From Bacteroidota bacterium (GTDB taxonomy: Bacteria; Bacteroidota; Bacteroidia; Chitinophagales; Chitinophagaceae), in the NCBI GenBank assembly GCA_023396345.1, contig JAEWWO010000090.1, positions 1 to 7,443 of the forward strand: 7,443 nt of DNA. The letters are read 5' to 3'. Shown here one piece after another: positions 1-5,731 of this stretch. The notes below the pieces were generated by a model that saw only the letters and a program-made list of their open reading frames with translations, was not told the DNA's origin and made no database searches. Positions within the stretch are counted from its first letter, which is position 1; every line of letters starts with the position of its first letter. The position numbers and the translations under genes were made by a program.

Positions 1-45
1 GAATAATGTAATAATGAGTATAATCAGATATTTCTTAGAAATCAT
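1..45 (-). CDS. 5' end of a divergent exported-protein gene (partial)
   Basis: Reading leftward from an ATG at 45-43, the frame stays open to the window edge and gives MISKKYLIILIITLF. This has the shape of a signal peptide: a short basic N-terminus (two lysines) followed by an unbroken hydrophobic stretch. A perfect Bacteroidota -7 element on the same strand lies 29 bases upstream, which would give a leader of roughly 20-25 nt. Only 15 codons are visible, so the product is unknown; it is inferred to be a secreted protein or lipoprotein. The opposite strand also has a short open frame here (ATG at 14, stop at 83-85), but nothing supports it. Confidence 0.5.
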   Translation of the reverse strand, partial: MISKKYLIILIITLF

Positions 46-73
46 CAGCTTAATCAGAAAGGATTTGAGTTAT

Positions 74-81
74 CAAATGTA
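74..81 (-). promoter_or_regulatory. Putative Bacteroidota -7 promoter element for the leftward gene
   Basis: On the minus strand these bases read TACATTTG, an exact match to the TAnnTTTG -7 consensus used by the primary sigma factor of Bacteroidota. Transcription would begin around 66-69, just upstream of the ATG at 45. No clear TTG/TTTG -33 element is seen at the expected distance (about 99-104), where the sequence is simply A/T rich, so the call rests on the -7 match and its position. Confidence 0.38.
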
Positions 82-162
82 CTGATAAATAATTTTAAAA
101 TTGAGTGTTAGTGCGAAAGAATAATGAATATTGTTTTAATAACATTACACGCAACTATTTTG

Positions 163-256
163 AGGCATCCGGCAGGGATGGAAGCGGCATCCTTTGCGTA
201 ACGAAGTGAAGAAAAGATACAGCGGACAGCCCGGCTGCCGGCATAAAATTTTTTTT
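163..256 (+). ncRNA. Structured RNA-like element resembling the Flavo-1 motif
   Basis: A G/C-rich, structured island sits in otherwise AT-rich intergenic DNA. An outer stem is formed by CCGGCAG (169-175) and CTGCCGG (235-241). Inside it, GGATG (176-180) can pair with CATCC (188-192), and CTTTG (192-196) can pair with CGAAG (202-206). The blocks GAAGCGGCATCCTTT (181-195) and AAAGATACAGCGGA (213-226) match, from memory, a sequence I have seen repeatedly in intergenic regions of Flavobacteria and other Bacteroidota. I believe it is the Flavo-1 RNA of Rfam, but I could not check this. The element ends with a run of eight T (249-256), which suits a discrete transcript. A weak plus-strand promoter candidate (TTG at 131-133, TATTTTG at 156-162) would start transcription near 168-170, but its -7 element is one base short. 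It could instead be a leader of the downstream ABC exporter gene. Function unknown. Confidence 0.55.
231..256 (+). terminator. Possible Rho-independent terminator of the structured RNA
   Basis: CCGG (231-234) and CCGG (238-241) can fold around CTG, and the longer outer stem of the RNA element ends at the same base. After CATAAAA comes an uninterrupted T8 run (249-256). The seven bases between stem and T run make it weaker than a textbook terminator. If it works, it separates the RNA element from the exporter gene starting at 294. Confidence 0.3.
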
Positions 257-293
257 AGCGGTGGTTTAGCTTTTTATTTTTTATTTTTGACAC

Positions 294-2099
294 ATGCCTA
301 AAAAGCCTTTTAATAAAACCATAAACCTGATAAATGTTTTTAAACATCTCTGGCCATTTGTAAAGCCTTACCGGAAAACAATATTCGGAACTATGGTGCT
401 TACCCTGCTGGGCGCTTTGGCTGCGCAGGTAAATCCGCTGGTTTTAAAATATGCGGTTGACAGTGTTGAAGAATTGCTTACATTTCCAAATCCTCTGGAA
501 CGCGGCGGTGAACTGCTGCTGCTTATTTCAGCTATTTTATTAGGCAAAGAAATTATCAATATTCTTATTCAGTTCGGACAAAAATTTTATGGAGAAAAAA
601 TCCGCATTAACATAGGAAGCGAACTTGCACAGACCGTTATTGAAAAGATAATGACCTACCGCATGTCTTTCTTTACAGAAGAAGATCATCAGTACGGAAA
701 GCTTCAAACCCGCATAGACAGAGGCGTTGAGAGCTTAACAACCTTAGTGCAAAGTTTTTTCATAGACATAATGCCTATATTTTCCAGCGCGATAATTTCA
801 CTGGTAGTAATGTATATGCAGAATGTTTATGTGGGATTGGTGGCTACGATAATTGTACCCATATACTTTTTTGTAAGCACACTTCAGGCTAAAAAATTAC
901 AGGGAGTAAGACGACAGCTAAGAAGTCAGCGCGAAGAAAAAACAAATGGATTGCTAAACCTCATCAGCTCTATTCCTGTTATAAAAAGTTTTGTAAGAGA
1001 AAAACTTGAAGGCGAAAAACAATACAGCCTGCAGATGCAGTTGATGAACAGTCAACTGAAAACAAGACGCACCAACTTTATGTACGATGGTGTAAAAACT
1101 TTTATTGAACAAATAGGAGTGGTTATAATAATCATACTTACCGTTTATTTTGTGCTTGGCGGACAAATGACCATTGGTGCTATTATAATGCATATTATGT
1201 TGTTCAATAATGTATCAGCGCCTATTCGTCAGCTACACAGAATCTACGATCAGATGAACGATGCACTGATTTACGCAGAAGGATATTTTGATGTATTAAA
1301 TTCCGATGACGAAATAGAAGCCTCCGGAAAAGTAGAAGCCAGGAACGTAAAAGGTAAAATAGAAGTAAGAAATGTAGACTTTACATATCCTAACGGCAAT
1401 AAGGCTTTGCACAAGGTGAGCATGACGCTCGAAAACGGGAAAACCACGGCACTCGTTGGTTTGAGCGGAGCAGGAAAAAGCACCGTAATAAATTTGCTGT
1501 GTAAATTTTACGCACCCGATTCAGGAGAAATATTGCTCGACGGTATTAATCTGAAAGATTACGACAACCACACACTCAGAGAAAACATTGGTCTGGTGCT
1601 GCAAAAAAATCATATTTTTAAAGGCACTATTGCAGACAATATAAGATACGGCAATATACATGCAACGCAGGAACAAATTATAGATGCAGCTAAAAAAGCC
1701 TATCTGCACGAGCAGGTAAGTGAGCTTAAAGATGCTTATGAAACTGATGCGCAACTGCTTAGTGGCGGACAACAACAACGTATTGCCATTGCGCGCCTAT
1801 TCTTAAAAAATCCTCCCATACTATTTCTTGACGAGCCTACAGCCAGTCTGGATGCAGTGGCTACCGAACAAATTAAAAACAGTCTGGACGCTATAAAAAA
1901 AGATAGAACCGTAGTAATCATTTCTCACTCGCTGTCACAGATTATTGACGCCGATATTATTTATGCCATGGAAAAAGGTCGCGTAGAAGAGTCCGGCACA
2001 CCAGATGAATTGTACGATAAAGATGGGGTGTACAGAAGAATTTTTGATGCCTCTGCAAGAAGTCTTAATCTGGATAAAATGCTCGACACATTAAAATAA
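294..2099 (+). CDS. ABC exporter half-transporter (fused membrane and ATPase domains)
   Basis: A 601-residue, full-length type IV exporter subunit in the inner membrane that would work as a dimer to export an unidentified substrate. The N-terminal membrane domain (about residues 25-325) has hydrophobic segments near 30-50, 73-97, 158-197 and 270-305. The ATPase domain follows: Walker A GLSGAGKST (389-397), Q-loop Q437, signature LSGGQ (489-493), Walker B ILFLDE (509-514) with catalytic E514, and switch histidine H545, so it should be catalytically competent. The X-loop just before the signature is odd: the usual VGERG-type stretch is absent and only DAQL lies between YET and LSGGQ, about four residues shorter than usual. 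The ATG fits the family's usual N-terminus, which begins shortly before the first membrane helix. There is no Shine-Dalgarno; the leader is almost all T/A. Family membership is clear, but the substrate (lipid, peptide or drug) cannot be judged. Confidence 0.95.
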   Translation: MPKKPFNKTINLINVFKHLWPFVKPYRKTIFGTMVLTLLGALAAQVNPLVLKYAVDSVEELLTFPNPLERGGELLLLISAILLGKEIINILIQFGQKFYGEKIRINIGSELAQTVIEKIMTYRMSFFTEEDHQYGKLQTRIDRGVESLTTLVQSFFIDIMPIFSSAIISLVVMYMQNVYVGLVATIIVPIYFFVSTLQAKKLQGVRRQLRSQREEKTNGLLNLISSIPVIKSFVREKLEGEKQYSLQMQLMNSQLKTRRTNFMYDGVKTFIEQIGVVIIIILTVYFVLGGQMTIGAIIMHIMLFNNVSAPIRQLHRIYDQMNDALIYAEGYFDVLNSDDEIEASGKVEARNVKGKIEVRNVDFTYPNGNKALHKVSMTLENGKTTALVGLSGAGKSTVINLLCKFYAPDSGEILLDGINLKDYDNHTLRENIGLVLQKNHIFKGTIADNIRYGNIHATQEQIIDAAKKAYLHEQVSELKDAYETDAQLLSGGQQQRIAIARLFLKNPPILFLDEPTASLDAVATEQIKNSLDAIKKDRTVVIISHSLSQIIDADIIYAMEKGRVEESGTPDELYDKDGVYRRIFDASARSLNLDKMLDTLK

Positions 2100-2173
2100 T
2101 TTCCTCTTTTGTCAGCAAAATTAATAAGGCTTGCTTTTTGTACGCATAGCTGTAACAATAAAAATATGGAATT

Positions 2174-2896
2174 ATGAGTAAAAAAATGAAAATAGAAATC
2201 TGGAGCGATGTCAGCTGCCCGTTTTGCTACATTGGCAAACACAATATGGAAGCCGCTCTTGAACAGTTTAAAGATAAAGACAACATTGAAGTAATCTGGA
2301 AAAGCTACCTGCTCGACCCTTCTATGCCCACAGATACTGCCAAACTGTCTGTACTTGATTATATTTCTGAAAGAAAAGGTATGAGCAAAACGCAGGTACA
2401 GCAAATGTTTGAGCGTATTACAGAAATGGGGAAAGAGGCAGGCATTCATTTTCAAATGGAAAAATCACTGGCTGCCAACACCGTTAATGCACACAGAATA
2501 ATACAAAAAGCCAAAACAAAAAATCTTGGACCGGAGGCAGAAGAACTTTTTTTTAAAGCACATTTTGAAGAAGGAAAAGATGTGAATGACGAAAAAGTAC
2601 TTTATGCAACAGGCGCCGCAATCGGACTAACAGAGGAAGAAATAAAAGAAGCATTGACAGAGGAAAAATATAAGGAAGCATTATACAATGATATTGAAGA
2701 ATCGCAACAAATTGGCGTAAGAGGTGTTCCGTTTTTTGTACTCGACAGAAAGTACGGTATCTCAGGCGCTCAGCCTGTAGAAGCATTCACACAAACAATT
2801 GAAAAAGCTTTTGAGGAATGGAGAAAAGAAAACCCGGTAATCAATCTTGAAATGAGCGAAGGTGCATCCTGCTCTATAGATGGAACCTGTAATTAG
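2174..2896 (+). CDS. DsbA-family thiol oxidoreductase, FrnE-like
   Basis: A 240-residue protein of the DsbA/FrnE branch of thioredoxin-fold disulfide oxidoreductases. The active-site CPFC is at residues 15-18, directly after the first strand (IEIWSDVSCPFC). The NAHR motif typical of FrnE-like proteins is at 105-108, and the cis-proline loop GVP is at 184-186 with FFVLD after it. A helical insertion (about 50-160) separates the two halves, as in the family. There is no signal peptide, so it is probably cytoplasmic. The C-terminal tail carries a second cysteine pair, C233 and C239 (CX5C), comparable to the extra CX4C described in Deinococcus FrnE. It lies 74 bp after the ABC exporter gene on the same strand, so co-transcription is possible but not shown. 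ATG at 2186 (residue 5) is an alternative start; either keeps the fold. A likely role is thiol-disulfide exchange or oxidative-stress protection; the partner is unknown. Confidence 0.9.
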   Translation: MSKKMKIEIWSDVSCPFCYIGKHNMEAALEQFKDKDNIEVIWKSYLLDPSMPTDTAKLSVLDYISERKGMSKTQVQQMFERITEMGKEAGIHFQMEKSLAANTVNAHRIIQKAKTKNLGPEAEELFFKAHFEEGKDVNDEKVLYATGAAIGLTEEEIKEALTEEKYKEALYNDIEESQQIGVRGVPFFVLDRKYGISGAQPVEAFTQTIEKAFEEWRKENPVINLEMSEGASCSIDGTCN

Positions 2897-2965
2897 AGGA
2901 TAGAGAATAATTGAAAGAGGATAGTTTTATGGAATGGTAAATTACAAATTGCAGATTACTTGTAA

Positions 2966-3153
2966 GAACGCGCCATGTGGCGCGTTCCTGCTTATATAAA
3001 TTTTATATACCTGTACTGCAAAATGCGCCACGTGGCGCGTTCTTGCTTATATAAATTTTATATCCCTGTAGTGCAAAATGCACCATGTGGCGCGTTCCTG
3101 TTTATATAAATTCCATATTCCTGTATTCGCCGAACACGCTACATGGCGTATTC
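2966..3153. repeat. Four tandem 55-56 bp units with GC-rich palindromes
   Basis: Four hairpin-forming palindromes start at 2966, 3021, 3076 and 3132 (spacing 55, 55, 56). Unit 1 is perfect: arms GAACGCGCCA and TGGCGCGTTC around TG. Unit 2 has a perfect 14-base core, GCGCCACGTGGCGC (3025-3038). Unit 3 has one mismatch (A3082 opposite C3091), and unit 4 has one mismatch (C3135/A3150) and one G-T wobble. The right arm TGGCGCGTTC is identical in units 1-3. The spacers are also repeated, each with an AT-rich near-palindrome (TATATAAA-T-TTTATATA at 2993-3009). The array fills the gap between two convergent genes, and its last hairpin ends one base before the stop codon of the protease gene. It could act as a two-way transcription barrier, an mRNA 3'-end stabiliser or a protein-binding array; no T run follows the stems, so classical termination is not clear. 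Confidence 0.9.
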
Positions 3154-4434
3154 CTACTCGAACACAATAGAAGAATGCTTAAAACTGATAATCATTTTAT
3201 CAAACTTACGTATATAATCCTGACCTAAATTTCCGTGATAGTATTCATCGCCCTGCTTTACGTCATTTGTGGAAAGCCGTACTTTGTTTAAGCTGGCAAC
3301 AGCATCTCCTATCTGCAATTTAAAATCATTTACCTGATAGGCTTTGCCTGTGGAAATACCGCCTGCACCACCGGAACTAAATGTTCTCATTCTGAAATTT
3401 GCCTCTACTTCATCTCTGTTCTCATCATAAAAAAGACGATACAAATCGGTATGCGTAGCCCCGGTATCAAAATGAAAAACCAAATTTTTATTGTTATGAA
3501 CAGCCTTTACAATGGGCGTGAGATTGTCTAACGCAAAATTATTGTACGCGTATTCCTTCGGATGCTGAGGTATAAACAGTTTATCTTTTTTATCAATCTG
3601 AAATTCTTCAAACGAACGGATTACAGGATAACCGATGATTCCGTTGATGGCATATTTTATTTGCGGAAAACTTAAGTCCTCATCATTCGTAATTAAAAAA
3701 ACAACATTCTCCACAATCAATCCGCCTAAATTAATTTTATCGGCAACAGCAATATCACTCCTCACTCTTGCGCCGGTTGAAGAATTTACATAAGCTCCTG
3801 AACTTATAATATCCAGACCTAATTTTTTTGCTACAGAACGCTGCAATACAGAGAAATTAGCCCCGGTATCAAAAATCATATTGATGGTTGTATCATTGAT
3901 ATCTGCGGCAACATTCATTAACCCCACTTTATCTCTCGTGAGTTGTATAGCGTAATCTTTTTGCTTATGCGTTTTTTGTGCAGGTGTGTTTTGCAGCGTA
4001 CGCCAGATAGCAGCAGAATTGTATATTTCGTTCAGCATATCCCTGTCTCTCTTCTTATCGTAATACGGCACAATAAGCGCAGTAGTTTTATATGCATCTG
4101 CATACTCGTGCAGATTGGTATGGTTACTTAATTTGGTTTGATAAGTATTGCGCCATTCAACCTGACTGAGCAAATTATTTTTCTTTTTTAATAAAGAATT
4201 AATTTTTTGATTGGATGCCTGCGGTCTGTTGAAAGCGTTGTCCAATATAGCTTCGTAATACAATTGATGCGAAGCAGACAGGCTGTCTTTCTTTGCTTTA
4301 TAAATATCTTCCAAAGCAAAAAAATTGTGGTTCAGATATAAGGAATCCAGATGACTGGCAAGCGATTGACTATGTCCCGACTGGCAGGACATAAATAACA
4401 ATGCAGGAATAATATATTTGATGAATTGCAACAT
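3154..4434 (-). CDS. Predicted lipoprotein with two retropepsin-like aspartyl protease halves
   Basis: A 426-residue protein counted from the ATG at 4434-4432; the frame extends three codons further to a TTG, which I reject as start because the ATG directly precedes the signal peptide. Residues 1-16 form a lipoprotein-type signal (FMS then C17; the -3 position is F, so the lipobox is imperfect). Residues about 25-160 look helical, possibly TPR-like. Two protease half-domains follow: first FDTGA with DTG at 189-191 and its partner NGIIG (264-268); second FDTGAT with DTG at 323-325 and its partner GNLG (401-404). A Gly/Ser-rich stretch (352-359) could be a flap. Both catalytic aspartates are present, so one chain could form a pepsin-like two-lobed site. 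It would face the periplasm or outer-membrane side. The gene is monocistronic between two hairpin clusters and converges on the FrnE-like gene. The substrate is unknown; a non-proteolytic role is possible. Confidence 0.85.
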   Translation of the reverse strand: MLQFIKYIIPALLFMSCQSGHSQSLASHLDSLYLNHNFFALEDIYKAKKDSLSASHQLYYEAILDNAFNRPQASNQKINSLLKKKNNLLSQVEWRNTYQTKLSNHTNLHEYADAYKTTALIVPYYDKKRDRDMLNEIYNSAAIWRTLQNTPAQKTHKQKDYAIQLTRDKVGLMNVAADINDTTINMIFDTGANFSVLQRSVAKKLGLDIISSGAYVNSSTGARVRSDIAVADKINLGGLIVENVVFLITNDEDLSFPQIKYAINGIIGYPVIRSFEEFQIDKKDKLFIPQHPKEYAYNNFALDNLTPIVKAVHNNKNLVFHFDTGATHTDLYRLFYDENRDEVEANFRMRTFSSGGAGGISTGKAYQVNDFKLQIGDAVASLNKVRLSTNDVKQGDEYYHGNLGQDYIRKFDKMIISFKHSSIVFE

Positions 4435-4582
4435 GGTAAACAATAATAAATTAAAAAAAATAATTTATCTGATAATAAATCTTAAAGTGTGTTTACGAAT
4501 ACTAATTTTTATCAGTTTGTTTACAGGTAAAAGATGAGATTAATATAAAAAACCGAACAACCAAATAGGTATTACCTTAGCT

Positions 4583-4620
4583 GACGGGTGAACTATTTTA
4601 TCTTTTACAACTCATCCGTT
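4583..4620. repeat. Imperfect 9-bp inverted repeat
   Basis: GACGGGTGA (4583-4591) can pair with TCATCCGTT (4612-4620) using two G-T wobbles, leaving a 20-base A/T-rich loop. A smaller inverted repeat, AGGT-ATT-ACCT (4567-4577), lies just before it. Either could be an operator or leader structure for the protease gene, about 150 bp from its start, but there is no direct support for a function. Confidence 0.4.
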
Positions 4621-4641
4621 TATTTGATGAAGTTCTTAACA

Positions 4642-4793
4642 GCTCGTTTACGAGCGGAATGTTAATAGAAAAGTACAACAATAATTCAAAAAGCACCATG
4701 GGTGCGATATGGAAATCAAAATATATCACCACTACGTGGCTTTTACGTTTTACATATTTTTTTATTCTATTAATATTTCGTGCCTGACGGCAC
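4642..4793. repeat. Cluster of four short hairpins, likely interspersed repeat elements
   Basis: Four compact inverted repeats with 3-4 base loops occur in 152 bp: GCTCG-TTTA-CGAGC (4642-4655), GCACC-ATG-GGTGC (4693-4705), CCAC-TAC-GTGG (4729-4739) and GTGCC-TGAC-GGCAC (4780-4793). They are joined by A/T-rich linkers such as GATATGG and TTTTACGTTTTACAT. From memory, hairpins of this kind with the same linker style are scattered through intergenic regions of many Bacteroidota, so I infer a mobile or dispersed extragenic palindrome family; I could not search for other copies. GCACCATG and CACGTGG-like blocks recall the array on the other side of the protease gene. Confidence 0.65.
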
Positions 4794-4830
4794 TTTGTTT
4801 AAAAAATTCAACTAACATTCCTGGTGTTTC

Positions 4831-5700
4831 CTATTCCTGAAAAATACCAGACACAAAAGGCAGACACAGATATAAAGACTTCTGCCAGTATTCCCACACG
4901 TGACCGCCGTCTCTTACTCTAAACTCCATGGGTACTTTTTTTGCGTGCATGGCATTTACAAAATTCAGATTGTATTTCAGCAGAAAATCATCATCGCCAC
5001 AATCAAGAAACCACTTTACACTTCTTAGTTTTTCAAGAGTTTGTTCATCTGCATTCAACACAAACTCTACGCAGTCATTTTCTTTCACTGCCAGATTTAA
5101 AGCACGCCACTGTGTAAGAGGCTTGGGGATATCGTCGTACTTATCTTCCCGCTGCATCAAAGCACTCATGGGAAACGCTGCACAAAACATATCGCTGTGC
5201 TTCTGCGCATACACCGTAGTGCCACCTCCGCCCATAGACAATCCGGCTATAGCACGGTTTTCTTTATTGCCGACAATACGGTATTTCTTTTCGATATAAG
5301 GAAGAAACTCCGTAAAAAAGAAGGTTTCATATTTCCATTCGGGCATATCAAAATATCCGTTCCAGAAACCTTTAAATACATCACCTCCGGCATTGGGCGT
5401 AACGATAATCATTTCCTTCACATTCCCTTTTGACATAATTTTATCTACGTGCTGCTTCACTTTTCCTTTATGTTGCCAACTGGAGTCAGTATCCATCAAT
5501 CCATGCAGCAGATACAGCACGGGATATTTTTCTGTTTTGTTTTTTTCGTAGCTCGCAGGGAGTAATACCGTATATGTGCGGGTTGTGTTCAATACTTTAC
5601 TTTGCATTTTGCTATGCACCAGTGTAGTTTCATGGCTTTGTTGTGCAGAAGCATTGCCAACAAAGAACAAACAGAAAAAATAAAACAGAATGTTTTTCAT
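4831..5700 (-). CDS. Secreted serine esterase, PF00756 (esterase D/feruloyl esterase-like) family
   Basis: A 289-residue alpha/beta-hydrolase. Residues 1-19 are a type I signal peptide with likely cleavage NASA/QQ, so the enzyme acts outside the cytoplasm. The oxyanion-side motif LLHG is at 64-67, the nucleophile elbow GLSMGG has Ser155, the acidic residue lies in CGDDDF (D236-D238), and the histidine is H267 in DGGHVWEYW. This order and spacing match the esterase-D-like family, which includes feruloyl and acetyl-xylan esterases, S-formylglutathione hydrolases and siderophore esterases. Length is normal for a single-domain member with no carbohydrate-binding module. It is the last gene of the leftward operon, 31 bp after the ABC ATPase stop, with an A/T-only leader and no Shine-Dalgarno. 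The natural ester substrate cannot be told; the signal peptide argues against formylglutathione detoxification. Confidence 0.9.
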   Translation of the reverse strand: MKNILFYFFCLFFVGNASAQQSHETTLVHSKMQSKVLNTTRTYTVLLPASYEKNKTEKYPVLYLLHGLMDTDSSWQHKGKVKQHVDKIMSKGNVKEMIIVTPNAGGDVFKGFWNGYFDMPEWKYETFFFTEFLPYIEKKYRIVGNKENRAIAGLSMGGGGTTVYAQKHSDMFCAAFPMSALMQREDKYDDIPKPLTQWRALNLAVKENDCVEFVLNADEQTLEKLRSVKWFLDCGDDDFLLKYNLNFVNAMHAKKVPMEFRVRDGGHVWEYWQKSLYLCLPFVSGIFQE

Positions 5701-5731
5701 AACTATATTTTCTTTTTATTAAAAATAAAAT

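Larger units (their letters stand above)
4435..4830. other. Gene-free gap between protease start and esterase end
   Basis: I see no coding frame with a plausible protein here. The part nearest the protease gene (4435-4560) is very A/T rich and should carry its promoter and leader, but I found no convincing -7/-33 pair on the minus strand. The only near match, TATTATTG at 4448-4441, is too close to the ATG. The rest (4567-4793) holds a series of inverted repeats described separately. No clear terminator for the leftward esterase operon is visible: the hairpin at 4780-4793 is followed on that strand by GAAAT rather than a T run. Confidence 0.7.

Noticed and set aside
282..289. Perfect plus-strand TATTTTTG (-7 consensus) just before the exporter start
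   Set aside because: It is four bases from the ATG at 294 and has no TTG/TTTG at the -33 distance; in a long T-rich leader such a match is expected by chance unless the transcript is leaderless.
2114..2139. Possible terminator after the ABC exporter gene (AGCAA/TTGCT followed by T5)
   Set aside because: The stem is only five base pairs with a 12-base A/T-rich loop and would be too weak to call.
2166..2177. Three-codon reading frame (ATG GAA TTA TGA) overlapping the FrnE-like start as a translational-coupling leader
   Set aside because: Very short frames are expected by chance in AT-rich DNA, and there is no ribosome-binding site to support translation.
1961..2455. 164-codon minus-strand frame across the exporter end and the FrnE-like start
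   Set aside because: It overlaps two well-supported genes on the opposite strand, has cysteine- and phenylalanine-rich composition typical of an antisense shadow, and shows no recognisable domain.
2895..2924. Direct repeat AGAGGATAG (2895-2903 and 2916-2924) at the end of the FrnE-like gene
   Set aside because: Only two 9-base copies, one overlapping the stop codon; low-complexity purine-rich sequence makes this likely by chance.
2966..3153. CRISPR-like appearance of regularly spaced palindromic repeats
   Set aside because: The spacers are near-identical to each other, the period is 55-56 bp in a whole-unit tandem array, and no cas genes are near. This is a tandem repeat, not a CRISPR array.
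4780..4800. GTGCC-TGAC-GGCAC hairpin with following T-rich stretch as a terminator
   Set aside because: The T-rich side is on the plus strand, where no gene ends nearby; on the strand of the esterase operon the hairpin is followed by GAAAT.
4928..5299. 123-codon plus-strand frame antisense to the esterase
   Set aside because: It lies wholly inside the esterase gene, whose catalytic motifs are intact, and its Ser/Phe-rich sequence looks like a reverse-strand artefact.
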